Shown here in pieces: positions 1 through 8,457 of a DNA stretch of 64,000 nucleotides. The stretch lies in the NCBI GenBank assembly GCA_949127735.1, contig CASBPX010000011.1:1-64000 (forward strand), in the 5' to 3' direction. Position 1 is the first letter of the stretch. Each line of letters opens with the position of its first letter. The notes beneath the pieces are model-generated. The model saw only the letters and a program-made list of their open reading frames with translations, was not told the DNA's origin and made no database searches. A program made the translations under genes and the position numbers. The DNA comes from Candidatus Obscuribacterales bacterium. Its GTDB lineage: Bacteria > Cyanobacteriota > Vampirovibrionia > Obscuribacterales > Obscuribacteraceae.

Positions 1-1
1 C

Positions 2-1843
2 GCCAACCGAGAATTTGTCATCAACGCCGGCAAAGGTGAGTTACCTGCCTTGCGCAACAGAGACGGCAATTTGATGCTGCAAGTGCGTGAAGTGACCAAG
101 CACGAAGACGGCAGTGAAAAAATTGGCCCAGTTCAGAAGCTCTTTGTGCAGAAGCGCGGTGTTAGCGAACCGCTGCATCCGGAAGCTTCCAAGGCAGACA
201 TTATTGTCAGCAGCCACCCGGAAAATTTATCGGCAGCCGATAAAGCCAAACACGTTTTTCCTGAAGCGGAGGGGAAAGTCTGGCTCACCACCGGTAAAGA
301 CAACAAACTGCTTTTAAGCGCAGGCGATAACCCTGTCAGCCAGTGGCGCAAGAAAGGTTATATTGAGCCGGTTCGTCTTGATCACGGCAATGTCACACTT
401 AGTGTCATGGCACCACTGCTGGTGGGCGAATTTCACAATTTAAAAAGTGAAAAAAGCATAGCCGCTTTCAAAGAATTCGACAGACAACTGGCCGAAGCCA
501 AAAAGCTTGGTGTTGACGCTGTCTCCACAGATGTGTGGTGGGGCGTAATCGAACCTAGCAAAGGTAAATTTGATTGGTCGTACTACGACAAATTGAGCGA
601 CCATGTCACTAAGGCAGGCCTTAAGTGGGTGCCGATTCTTTCTTTCCACCAATGCGGCGGTAATGTGGGAGACGATGTCAGCGTGCCTCTACCACACTGG
701 ATATGGAATGAAGTGGGCGCAAAAATTCCTGGCGGAAATGCCGAGAGCGTAAAATATAAGAGTGAGCAGGGCCATACAAGTAGTGAATATGTATCGCTCT
801 TTGCCGATCATCTAGTGATGGATCGCTACACCAGTGTGATGAAAGAATTTCAAACCCATTTTGCCGGCAAAGCTAAAGACATAGGCGAAGTAAATATTAG
901 CCTTGGACCGGCGGGCGAATTGCGTTATCCGTCTTACAACTCTCACGATCAACATGCAGGGTATCCAACTCGGGGCGCCATTCAGGCCTCAGGCGAATTG
1001 GCGGAGGCGTCGTTTAGAAAATATGTGCTAACCAAATATGGTGGCGAAGAAGGTGTGGCCAAAGCCTGGTCTATGACTGGCTTGAAGACCGAGAACATTC
1101 GCCCACCTTCTGAAGTTGAAGGATTTTTCAAAAGAGGCGATCATTTTAATTTGCAATATGGTCGTGATTTCTTCGACTGGTATAACCAATCGCTGATTAA
1201 CCACGGAAAAGACGTGATGACCACAGCTCTTGGCGTGTTCGGAACGACTCAATCACCATTTTACGGCATCGATCTGGGCGCGAAAATACCAGGCGTACAC
1301 TGGCGGGTAGGCGAAAGGCAAGGCGACAAAATTGTCTTGAGCGACAGAATGGCTGAACTGAGCGCCGGACTAATTCGCACCAGTCGTGGTGACTGGGACA
1401 GAGACATTGACGGCCGCGGTTATCGACCGCTGCTTTCTATGTTTGGCGAATTGCAGCCAGTGGCGCAGGGAATCGGTACAAGAGTCGTGCCGGCATTTAC
1501 AGCGCTTGAAATGAAAGACGGCGTTGATGGTCCCTCAGGCAAAACCATGCCATACACTCTGGCCACCTGGGTTGGTCAAGAAGCTCAACGTCAAAATCTG
1601 TTTATAAAGGGAGAAAACGCGCTGAACGGCAATTTATATAGCGGCGAAAGCTGGGACCGCATGAGGAGCCTGCTCAATTTGCCCAATCAGCATGGCGACT
1701 ACCATGGCTTGACATTCTTGCGCATGTCGGACGTAACTAATAATGACGTGGCCCGTGCCAAAATGATGGAATTGAATTATGCAAGACGCTCAATTGAATC
1801 AATCAAACAAGTGGTGCGCAATTTCCTCGGTAAAATAGCCTGA
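2..1843 (+). CDS. Beta-amylase (glycoside hydrolase family 14), 5' end missing
   Basis: GH14 exo-hydrolase releasing beta-maltose from the non-reducing ends of starch or glycogen. The frame is open to the left edge, so the true start and any signal peptide lie outside the window. Numbered from the TTG at 50, the FHQCGGNVGD motif typical of GH14 is near residue 200. The GPAGELRYPS motif carries the presumed catalytic acid Glu290, and FTALEM carries the presumed base Glu487, matching the two catalytic glutamates of plant and Bacillus enzymes. About 110 residues before the barrel match nothing I recognise. The sugar transporter starts 20 bases downstream, so the pair probably degrades polymer and imports maltose. 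The family call is secure; export cannot be judged here. Confidence 0.93.
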   Translation, partial: ANREFVINAGKGELPALRNRDGNLMLQVREVTKHEDGSEKIGPVQKLFVQKRGVSEPLHPEASKADIIVSSHPENLSAADKAKHVFPEAEGKVWLTTGKDNKLLLSAGDNPVSQWRKKGYIEPVRLDHGNVTLSVMAPLLVGEFHNLKSEKSIAAFKEFDRQLAEAKKLGVDAVSTDVWWGVIEPSKGKFDWSYYDKLSDHVTKAGLKWVPILSFHQCGGNVGDDVSVPLPHWIWNEVGAKIPGGNAESVKYKSEQGHTSSEYVSLFADHLVMDRYTSVMKEFQTHFAGKAKDIGEVNISLGPAGELRYPSYNSHDQHAGYPTRGAIQASGELAEASFRKYVLTKYGGEEGVAKAWSMTGLKTENIRPPSEVEGFFKRGDHFNLQYGRDFFDWYNQSLINHGKDVMTTALGVFGTTQSPFYGIDLGAKIPGVHWRVGERQGDKIVLSDRMAELSAGLIRTSRGDWDRDIDGRGYRPLLSMFGELQPVAQGIGTRVVPAFTALEMKDGVDGPSGKTMPYTLATWVGQEAQRQNLFIKGENALNGNLYSGESWDRMRSLLNLPNQHGDYHGLTFLRMSDVTNNDVARAKMMELNYARRSIESIKQVVRNFLGKIA

Positions 1844-1863
1844 TCAAATATGTGGCAAAATAA

Positions 1864-3195
1864 GTGCAAAAACCGAATTTAAGTCTGCTTCAAATTGGCA
1901 ACATGAATTTTGGTTTTCTCGGCATTCAATTTGGCTGGGCTTTGCAGCTAGCTAACATGAGCGCTATTTATAGCAAGCTTGGCGCTTCGCCTGACTCAAT
2001 ACCTATACTCTGGTTGGCTGGGCCAATTACAGGTCTGGTGGTGCAACCACTGATTGGTGCCATGAGCGATCGCACCTGGAACAAACTGGGACGACGCCGA
2101 CCATACTTTTTAGTGGGTGCCATTCTGGCATCGTGCGCTCTGGTTTTTATGCCCACGTCACCAAGCCTGTGGTTTGCCGCGTCACTTTTATGGATTCTTG
2201 ATGCCAGCATAAATATCAGCATGGAGCCATTTAGAGCCTTTGTGGCAGATAAACTGAACGCGAAGCAAAACACTCTGGGTTTTATTATGCAGAGTTTCTT
2301 TATTGGTATTGGTGCCACCATGGCCAATGCTCTGCCGCTAATTTTTCACCAGATGGGTATCACCGGTACTGGTGCCAATGGCGTACCACTTACGGTTGAA
2401 TATTCGTTTAAAATTGGCGCTGTGATGTTTCTTTTGTGCGTGCTTTACACTGTTTTTACCACTAGCGAATATCCGCCCGAAGATATGGCCGCTCTCGAAC
2501 AAAAGCGGCTTGAGCACACAGGTTTAGCAGGCCTAATCAAAGAAGTCTGGGTGGAAATTCCTGCAGCCGTTCGCGATATGCCCGCCACCATGAAGCAACT
2601 GGCTGTAGTACAAATATTTACTTGGCTGGGACTATTTTGTATGTGGATGTTTTTCGGCCTCACCACTGCTTACAATATTTTTAAAGCGCCCAACGCCGCT
2701 TCGCCCCTCTTTGACCGCGGCACCGAATGGGCAGGTTGGTGCTTTGCCATTTATTCGATTGTTTGTTTTGTGGTGGCATTTTTCTTACCCAAACTAGCTC
2801 AGCTCACCAGCCGTAAAATAGTTCATGCTGGTGCACTGACGCTCGGTGGTTTAAGTCTGCTATCAATCTACTTCATTCATGATGCCCAAACATTGCAATT
2901 GACTATGATAGGCGTGGGCATCGCCTGGGCATCTATTTTATCTATGCCCTATGCCATTTTGTCGTCAGCATTACCGCCAGGCCGAACTGGAGTTTATATG
3001 GGAGTATTCAACTTTTTCATTGTCATTCCTGAAATAGTTGCAGCACTGGCATTTCAACCGCTGGTAAAACACGTCTTTAACAATCAACCGGTTTATGTGG
3101 TGATGATGGGCGGGGCATCACTTTTAATTGCAGCCTTATGCGTTGCCAGAGTGCACGATGCCGGCGAAAAAGTGCTGGAAGAGCAAATCGCATGA
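1864..3195 (+). CDS. MFS sugar transporter, SLC45/GPH-like (maltose/sucrose type)
   Basis: A 443-residue polytopic inner-membrane transporter with about 12 hydrophobic segments. The loop between segments 2 and 3 carries a D-R-T-W-N-K-x-G-R-R-R-P-Y motif, characteristic of the SLC45 and plant sucrose/GPH branch of the major facilitator superfamily, usually sugar:proton symporters. It starts with GTG 20 bases after the beta-amylase stop and its stop overlaps the start of the SMP-30 gene (ATGA), so the three genes form one operon. Substrate is inferred from context: maltose released by the upstream GH14 enzyme is most likely; sucrose or another disaccharide is possible. Confidence 0.88.
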   Translation: MQKPNLSLLQIGNMNFGFLGIQFGWALQLANMSAIYSKLGASPDSIPILWLAGPITGLVVQPLIGAMSDRTWNKLGRRRPYFLVGAILASCALVFMPTSPSLWFAASLLWILDASINISMEPFRAFVADKLNAKQNTLGFIMQSFFIGIGATMANALPLIFHQMGITGTGANGVPLTVEYSFKIGAVMFLLCVLYTVFTTSEYPPEDMAALEQKRLEHTGLAGLIKEVWVEIPAAVRDMPATMKQLAVVQIFTWLGLFCMWMFFGLTTAYNIFKAPNAASPLFDRGTEWAGWCFAIYSIVCFVVAFFLPKLAQLTSRKIVHAGALTLGGLSLLSIYFIHDAQTLQLTMIGVGIAWASILSMPYAILSSALPPGRTGVYMGVFNFFIVIPEIVAALAFQPLVKHVFNNQPVYVVMMGGASLLIAALCVARVHDAGEKVLEEQIA

Positions 3196-4097
3196 AATAT
3201 ACCGCCCAACCAATATTGCAAGCGCGCGCCAATCTTGGTGAAGGCGCCATCTGGGATAGCGAAAGATCTGTTCTTAACTGGATTGATATCAACAACAATC
3301 TTTTGCATTGCTATGACCCGGCGAGCAGCAGCGACGGTGCGGTAGATTTGGGAGATAAGCCCGGTTGTGTAGTTCGGCGAGCAGATCAATTTGGCGGAGG
3401 TTTTGTTCTCGGGCTGCCGGGAAAATTTGTTTCTGTCCAAAATCCAAAGTTTTTGCCCGGCAAAATAACTAGAGTTGAGCCGGTAGTGCTTGCGACCATG
3501 GAAGTTGGTATTAAGACCAACCGCATGAATGACGGCAAGTGTGACCCGGCAGGGCGCTTCTGGTGCGGCTCTATGGTTACAGATTTTAGTCACGCCGGCG
3601 GCAATTTATGGATGATGGACAGAAATCACAAGCTGCATTTGAAACTATCTAATGTCACCATATCTAATGGCATCGTGTGGAATAGCACCAAAGACACTAT
3701 GTATTACATTGATACTAAAACAAACAAAGTTGATGCCTTTGACTATGATAACAATAGTGGTGACATAGCCAATCGACGCACTGCGGTTGCTAGCACCTGG
3801 GGTGGTTACTTTGATGGCATGACCATCGACAGTGACGACAATATTTATGTAGCTATCTGGGAAGGATCGGCAGTACGCAAATTTAATCCGAAAACAGGTG
3901 AACTGCTGGCGACGATTGAAGTGCCTGGTGTTAGGAACGTGACTTCATGCGCTTTTGGTGGCGATGAACTTCAGGATTTTTATATTACGTCGTCAGCTGA
4001 AAATGCTGATCTAGCGCTGGAGCCCAATGCTGGGGCGCTGTTTAAAATACATTTGTCGGATTGTCGGGGAGTGGTGGCAAATCAGTATTTGGGGTGA
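3192..4097 (+). CDS. SMP-30/gluconolactonase-family protein
   Basis: A 301-residue six-bladed beta-propeller of the SMP-30/gluconolactonase/LRE family, metal-dependent hydrolases acting on sugar lactones. Visible family marks are the N-terminal LGEGAIWD segment (metal-binding Glu), RMNDGKCDPAGRFWCGSM, the SNGIVW segment (metal-binding Asn) and the DGMTID segment. I placed the start at ATG 3192, which overlaps the transporter stop as ATGA, rather than at a longer upstream frame inside the transporter gene. It may open a sugar lactone produced from the imported sugar, but the substrate cannot be read from sequence. Confidence 0.88.
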   Translation: MKYTAQPILQARANLGEGAIWDSERSVLNWIDINNNLLHCYDPASSSDGAVDLGDKPGCVVRRADQFGGGFVLGLPGKFVSVQNPKFLPGKITRVEPVVLATMEVGIKTNRMNDGKCDPAGRFWCGSMVTDFSHAGGNLWMMDRNHKLHLKLSNVTISNGIVWNSTKDTMYYIDTKTNKVDAFDYDNNSGDIANRRTAVASTWGGYFDGMTIDSDDNIYVAIWEGSAVRKFNPKTGELLATIEVPGVRNVTSCAFGGDELQDFYITSSAENADLALEPNAGALFKIHLSDCRGVVANQYLG

Positions 4098-4107
4098 TTT
4101 CGGTCAC

Positions 4108-4311
4108 ATGCTGCTGCTGCTCAAACAAAAGTCTTATAACGTGACTTTTATGATTGACGGTGAAGAGCGTTTGATGCCAACAAAAGCTGATAGTGTCTTC
4201 CAAATCAAATCTGAACACAGCCCAACATTTGAGACCATGGCTAATTTCTTGCAAGACCTGAGCTATGAACTGGCCAAGACAGTGGTCGTCACGCCAGAAA
4301 ACACGCCTTAG
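4108..4311 (+). CDS. Small hypothetical protein (67 aa)
   Basis: A short reading frame 10 bases after the SMP-30 gene, in the same direction. The predicted protein has a brief hydrophobic start (MLLLLKQKSYNVTF), then an acidic middle and a helical C-terminus; I recognise no family. There is no strong ribosome binding site, and a methionine 13 residues in is an alternative start. It ends four bases before the convergent Gly-rich gene. It may be the last gene of the amylase operon. Its support is position and a plausible amino-acid composition only. Confidence 0.45.
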   Translation: MLLLLKQKSYNVTFMIDGEERLMPTKADSVFQIKSEHSPTFETMANFLQDLSYELAKTVVVTPENTP

Positions 4312-4315
4312 CGGC

Positions 4316-5512
4316 CTAAGTCTTCGGTTGGTTCAGTCTAATCAAATTCCACTGCTCAGTGCGAGACTTGCTAAAGTGCACCAATATGGGGCTTTGCGCA
4401 TGCAATAGGTTCGAAAGGCCAGTGTCGTAGACAGTGGCTTTAGCACCCTCAACTTCCCAGGCCACTCTCATATTTTTCCTGTCCACTGCTCCTGAGAGCG
4501 GCTTTGTTTCTTGAGTGAGCATGTTGTAGTAGTTTCCGCGCACAACCCCTTTTTTATTGACAGCTAACTGAAACATAATCGATGAGTCAGTCTGGTCGCC
4601 TTGCGTTAACGAAAACACGCCAAGCGACTTCCAGTCTTTAGCATCTTTTGATTCAGCGGCTGCTAGAGCGGCAGGCACGGCAGCACCAGAAGTAGATTTA
4701 GCTACAGCGCCTTTTACCGGCACCTCCGGTGGTGCCGACTGGGCTAGATCTTGGGCTTGAGTATAGTAGTTAGCCGCAGTGTCAGTCGGTTGCGTGCCGT
4801 AATAGACCGTATCACCCTGATAAGTAATATTGTTGCCGTAGTCATAATCTACCGGCTGATTGTCTACCGGATAATCCCAGAAACCAGCCAGATCGCCCCA
4901 ACCGCAGGCGTTCCAGGCCCAGTCATCTCCCCAACCGCGGTTCCACCACAAGCCTGGGTGGCGGCCCCACCAGTCGCCGCGAAAAGCGTCGTTAGCGCGA
5001 AAGGCACCACGTACCGCTTCACCACGATTAGCTAATGTGGCTGGAGACACAGCGCGTGAGACAGAATTGTCTCCACGGTTGCCACCCAGACCGGTGCTGG
5101 CGACTGAACGATTTAAACCGCCGCCAGTTAGGCCACGATCACCGCCACTATTCCAAACTTGATCTGCACCATCGCGCAAAGCCGACTCGGAAGTGTGACT
5201 GAGTACATTGTCACCACCGAACATATCACCAGAATCACGGCCATCCATAGATCCGGCTCCGGCACCGCGATAACCGCGATCGCCACCATAATCACCATAA
5301 CCACGGTCGCCGTAGCCACGATCGCCATATCCACCAAACGAGCGGCCGCCGCCGAATCCTCCACCAAATCCGCCGCCACCGCGCATGCCGCCGCCGCCGC
5401 CGCCGCCGCGGCTCCAGCTTGGGTCAGCAGCACCAGCAAGTAATAATAGCGAGGCCAAAATTACGGCGTTTTTTACGATCTTATTTTCGTTTTCGACAAG
5501 ACTGAAATTCAT
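4316..5512 (-). CDS. Exported glycine-rich protein with conserved C-terminal domain
   Basis: A 398-residue protein with an N-terminal signal peptide (hydrophobic residues about 16-28, AGA before the cleavage site). A low-complexity stretch of Gly runs and repeated GYGDRGYGD units follows (residues about 35-85), then a linker rich in Asn, Trp and Arg, and a compact C-terminal domain from about residue 285 beginning KDWKSLGVFSLTQGDQT. I recall similar C-terminal domains attached to low-complexity exported proteins in planctomycetes (memory, not a search). GGAG lies about 7 bases before the ATG. The function is unknown; the layout suggests a surface or periplasmic structural protein. The next gene in the same direction starts within 100 bases upstream. 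Confidence 0.8.
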   Translation of the reverse strand: MNFSLVENENKIVKNAVILASLLLLAGAADPSWSRGGGGGGGMRGGGGFGGGFGGGRSFGGYGDRGYGDRGYGDYGGDRGYRGAGAGSMDGRDSGDMFGGDNVLSHTSESALRDGADQVWNSGGDRGLTGGGLNRSVASTGLGGNRGDNSVSRAVSPATLANRGEAVRGAFRANDAFRGDWWGRHPGLWWNRGWGDDWAWNACGWGDLAGFWDYPVDNQPVDYDYGNNITYQGDTVYYGTQPTDTAANYYTQAQDLAQSAPPEVPVKGAVAKSTSGAAVPAALAAAESKDAKDWKSLGVFSLTQGDQTDSSIMFQLAVNKKGVVRGNYYNMLTQETKPLSGAVDRKNMRVAWEVEGAKATVYDTGLSNLLHAQSPILVHFSKSRTEQWNLIRLNQPKT

Positions 5513-5533
5513 AGCTACTCCACAATTACTTGA

Positions 5534-6469
5534 TTATTTGGTGCGACTCATGGTTAAAGTTTCCTGGCTCTCTGGCATTGATTGCCCCGCCACAGTGCGC
5601 TTGGTTGATCTCCATGTATAACTATTGTCATCAATTTTATGCAGATTATATTGTGCGGCGGCCGACGCTCCTGAGCGTTCAGTACCTCTGGCGTTTACGG
5701 TCCAGCCGTCACCATCTTTTGACCAGCGGCCATAACCGACGCCACCATCGCTTTTAAAATGCCATGAAGAAATCGTTCGAGTGAGCGGGTTTAAACCGAT
5801 TATCTCAGTTTCTGAAGGTGTATTGCTGTCTGATTTAGTCGAGAAAAAATCGATGCGTAAGAATTGCTTCGATGCCGTCCAATCGCATTGCAATTTTAAA
5901 TCGGCATTGGCTGTCCACGAACCGACGAGCCACGATAGCTCAGAAATTGATACCGGTGCGCGGTCAGGTGCAGTTTCATGCTCGAACACTGCCACCATTT
6001 GCCAGTGACCGCTTTCTTTACTGTGAATAGCTGTATAACGAGCATCGCTACCGGTCATGTGACTGCTGCCCACTTCAATGGCGATATTAGGGGCAGGAAA
6101 CTTGATTGATTCTACTTCTATTAAAAGAGGCCGGCTTCCATTAGTTTTAAAAAACTCAGCAAATGTTTTTTCGATTTCAGCACGACCACGAAACTGCTGG
6201 CCGGTAGAATCGGTAAAGGTTCCATCTGGTGCCCACTGTGCCGCCAGGGCCGAGGCATTGCCGAGCGCATATTGCGCCGAATACTCTTTCGCTTGGGCTC
6301 GCAATATAGACTCATCTTCGGCCTTTATGGTTTCTAGAGTGCTCGTGGAGCCCGTGGTGCGTTTAGTAGTAGTAGTAGTTGACGTATGTCTATGCACTGT
6401 CTTTGACTGGGCTGCAAGCGGTGCCAGCAGCATGGCTGTAAGAGCTACAGGCAAAAAGAATTTATTCAA
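5534..6469 (-). CDS. Exported SnoaL-like/DUF4440 protein (SgcJ/EcaC type)
   Basis: A 311-residue protein with a cleavable signal peptide (LPVALTAMLLAPLAAQS), a Thr-rich linker, then an NTF2-like fold of the SnoaL/DUF4440 type from about residue 50 to 170. It has the usual order of a helical start (ESILRAQAKEYSAQYALGN), a WAPDGTF strand and a GRAEIEKTF helix. A second beta-rich domain (about 175-305) starts ELSWLVGSW and resembles lipocalin-like proteins that often follow SnoaL domains. Database annotation as oxidoreductase is conventional; no catalytic residue is evident. It lies 21 bases upstream of the Gly-rich protein on the same strand, so both are probably co-transcribed and exported. 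Confidence 0.8.
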   Translation of the reverse strand: MNKFFLPVALTAMLLAPLAAQSKTVHRHTSTTTTTKRTTGSTSTLETIKAEDESILRAQAKEYSAQYALGNASALAAQWAPDGTFTDSTGQQFRGRAEIEKTFAEFFKTNGSRPLLIEVESIKFPAPNIAIEVGSSHMTGSDARYTAIHSKESGHWQMVAVFEHETAPDRAPVSISELSWLVGSWTANADLKLQCDWTASKQFLRIDFFSTKSDSNTPSETEIIGLNPLTRTISSWHFKSDGGVGYGRWSKDGDGWTVNARGTERSGASAAAQYNLHKIDDNSYTWRSTKRTVAGQSMPESQETLTMSRTK

Positions 6470-6489
6470 GAACCAAACCTCTCCTTATA

Positions 6490-7566
6490 TTATGTAATTA
6501 CCACAGAGGCATTGGCGCACTCAAACGATACATCACTGCCCATAAAAAGCATTTTCAGTAAATCACGATAAAAACCATAAAGCGGCACGCGCTCTGCCAC
6601 TTGATCGCGCAGGCGGTCGCGTTTGAGTTTAAACGAGCTGTGCGATGGTCCAGACATATGATCTAATTCTAGATAGTAATTGTTGAGCGGCTGTACTTGA
6701 ATTTCAAATAAACGATCGTGCCACTGCACAACACTTTTAATTGCTTTCCAACCAGTCTTTTTCATTTCTTCTGCTGAACAGGTTAAATAGTCTTTGGTTT
6801 CAACAAAGTCAAATAAGCGGTCACCATTGGCAGAGCCATTGCTTAAGATGCCTACGCCTTGCAGTGCTCCTAATTTTTCCCAGTCAGCACCGATGACAGT
6901 CATCTCTTTAAGCTGCTCATGCACGGCTAAACATTTGGCCTCGTCTTCGCAAACAATTTTGATACCAAAAATGTCTTTGACATATTTGCTGTAGTGACGC
7001 AACTGCTTGTCGCGGCTCACCAGTTCGTCTAAAACAAAAATTTCGTCGGTGACTTTATTCCAGAGTTCTTCTTCTGCCTTCACTCGACTGGTTAAGCGAT
7101 TAACTCCGTTTGGTGCGCGCACCACCGGCAAATACTCAATGAAGTTGGCTGACAGATGCAGCGGCACCCATTCAACACTTTTGCGATAACGAAAGTTATC
7201 GAGCATGTGGTTGCCGAGATCGATATCGGTAACTGAAAAAAGCATGTCTTGGGTAATGCGTTCACGAATGAGAAAAGGCCGGTCTTCATCGCCAGGCAAA
7301 ACTCCGATGACATTGCTGTGCAATTCAAAGTCTTCTTCTAAAAGCAAAATCGACAGTAAATGAGAAAGCAGGTGAAGATTGCGTTCTCCGTCAAGGATAT
7401 TTTGTCTGAAAGAGTCGCGCACTTGCGCCATGTGTTCTCTCGATAATTCGATAGCGACGGGGCTATCAGGGTTAGCCTCTTGCTCGGCCTTTTTTTCCGC
7501 CAAATAAGAAATGAACTGGTGTAAAACCGGCTCATGCATAACCATTAATAGCGGTGATTGCAACAT
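6490..7566 (-). CDS. RelA/SpoT-like (degenerate) nucleotidyltransferase-fold protein
   Basis: A 358-residue cytoplasmic protein. The segment VKDIFGIKIVCEDEAKCLAV resembles the core of RelA/SpoT (p)ppGpp synthetases, and the later GWKAIKSVVQWHDRLFEIQVQP resembles their GYRSIH...VEIQIRT block, but the usual charged catalytic residues are not clearly kept. I chose ATG 7566 (start MLQSPLLMVMHEP); a longer version from ATG 7635 is possible. The N-terminal 150 residues match nothing I know. It could be a small-alarmone-like enzyme, an inactive regulator, or only a fold relative. The stop is 20 bases from the next minus-strand gene. Confidence 0.55.
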   Translation of the reverse strand: MLQSPLLMVMHEPVLHQFISYLAEKKAEQEANPDSPVAIELSREHMAQVRDSFRQNILDGERNLHLLSHLLSILLLEEDFELHSNVIGVLPGDEDRPFLIRERITQDMLFSVTDIDLGNHMLDNFRYRKSVEWVPLHLSANFIEYLPVVRAPNGVNRLTSRVKAEEELWNKVTDEIFVLDELVSRDKQLRHYSKYVKDIFGIKIVCEDEAKCLAVHEQLKEMTVIGADWEKLGALQGVGILSNGSANGDRLFDFVETKDYLTCSAEEMKKTGWKAIKSVVQWHDRLFEIQVQPLNNYYLELDHMSGPSHSSFKLKRDRLRDQVAERVPLYGFYRDLLKMLFMGSDVSFECANASVVIT

Positions 7567-7723
7567 AGATACGTCCGTACGTCGGCAGCTTCCTTTAAGT
7601 AGGTGAATTTTACACTGTCTTGGCACCGCCAACATTTTTGCTACTGACTACCCAGTCAGCGTTTGCGCCTTTGACCATTATTAAGACGGGCTTAAGAGTC
7701 TCGTTGTTGTCAAGCGGTTTTGG

Positions 7724-7729
7724 CATAAT
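7724..7729 (+). promoter_or_regulatory. Possible -10 element (CATAAT) for the lipoprotein gene
   Basis: CATAAT sits about 70 bases before the lipoprotein start. TTGTTG- or TTGTCA-like hexamers lie 11-14 bases upstream, shorter than the ideal spacing, so the -35 assignment is weak. Confidence 0.3.
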
Positions 7730-7800
7730 TGTTCTACCGGCCTCAAGCAAATCGCCGGACGATTACCTAAACAAATACAGATACAGGAGTGGCGAACGCC

Positions 7801-8193
7801 ATGATCAATTTTGATTGGCAACAAACGGGCAATAACACTGCAAATGGTACAGAAAAGAAGCTTAAACGCAGCACCATACTTTCAGTTATTGCACTCACCA
7901 CTCTTGCTTCTATGACTGTTACTGGTTGTGCTCAATCGGTCGGCCAAACCAAAGACAAAGAGAAAGAAGAGACTGCTTCAAGTGGCCATTCGGGCTATCA
8001 CGGTGGCCATGGTGGTCACGCTGGAACAAGTACTGCTGCCGGCCGTGCTCGTTCAAAAGAATACAGCCGCACCAAAGCCGGCCGCACTACAACAGTCAAG
8101 GCCAGTGGCTACCAGGCTCCGCCTGCCAACGCCTGGGGTAGTGTTACACGTGGCTGGTTCGGGCGCTTTTGTGGCTCCGCATTTGGTGGCTAA
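7801..8193 (+). CDS. Small His/Gly-rich lipoprotein
   Basis: A 130-residue protein with a long polar N-region (residues 1-23), a hydrophobic stretch and a lipobox-like TVTGC, giving a lipidated Cys43. The mature part is rich in Gly, His, Ser and basic residues (repeated HGGH units near residues 66-76) and has no recognised domain. I chose ATG 7801 because AGGAG lies at a suitable distance; the GTG at 7789 overlaps that ribosome binding site. The His-rich patch could bind metal, which is speculation. A strong hairpin lies about 45 bases after the stop. Confidence 0.7.
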   Translation: MINFDWQQTGNNTANGTEKKLKRSTILSVIALTTLASMTVTGCAQSVGQTKDKEKEETASSGHSGYHGGHGGHAGTSTAAGRARSKEYSRTKAGRTTTVKASGYQAPPANAWGSVTRGWFGRFCGSAFGG

Positions 8194-8221
8194 TTGGCTT
8201 TGGTTTAAGACCAGGCCAAGC

Positions 8222-8328
8222 CACATCTAGACTTCGCTCGCAGCACGCCTTAAAAAAGCGTAGCTGCGAGCTAAATTTCGCGCTGTTGTCAGGTGCCCAA
8301 TTGCTAATTATGCCGGTCACTAGATGTG
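8222..8328. ncRNA. Structured element: long-range inverted repeat enclosing a strong hairpin
   Basis: CACATCTAG (8222-8230) is repeated in perfect inverted form as CTAGATGTG (8320-8328). Inside lies a hairpin, GCTCGCAGC-ACGC, with its complement GCGT-A-GCTGCGAGC (8236-8271). No credible reading frame covers it. It could be the terminator of the preceding lipoprotein gene, a structured RNA or a small repeat element with terminal inverted repeats. The pairing is seen directly; the role is unknown. Confidence 0.4.
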
Positions 8329-8353
8329 CTCGGAAAAATTAAGGTCTGCTAAA

Positions 8354-8386
8354 GCCGCGATACAATCACGTTGCGGCCATTTTTTG
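8354..8386 (+). terminator. Rho-independent terminator/attenuator upstream of the ABC-F gene
   Basis: GCCGC (8354-8358) pairs with GCGGC (8373-8377), extended by A-T and G-T pairs, followed by six T (8380-8385). It ends the region after the lipoprotein gene or acts as an attenuator before the ABC-F gene. Confidence 0.55.
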
Positions 8387-8401
8387 CTGCACACTTACTT
8401 G

Positions 8402-8407
8402 TATAAT
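8402..8407 (+). promoter_or_regulatory. -10 element (TATAAT) for the ABC-F gene
   Basis: A perfect TATAAT 51 bases before the ATG. No good -35 hexamer lies at 17 bases. Just downstream, ACACG (8417-8421) can pair with CGTGT (8429-8433), followed by a T run (8434-8438): a second terminator-like hairpin in the leader, which hints at attenuation. Confidence 0.5.
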
Positions 8408-8457
8408 CGCTGGCAGACACGTGGCTAGCGTGTTTTTTGTTTAGGGAAAGCTCACAA

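Noticed and set aside
5270-5340. Tandem DNA repeat as a CRISPR-like or satellite array
   Set aside because: The repeat follows codons of GYGDRGYGD units, is imperfect and has no spacers.
5128-5443. Ala-, Thr- and Ile-rich frames on both strands in the Gly-rich gene
   Set aside because: They are shadows of the Gly/Asp/Tyr repeat in the true minus-strand frame.
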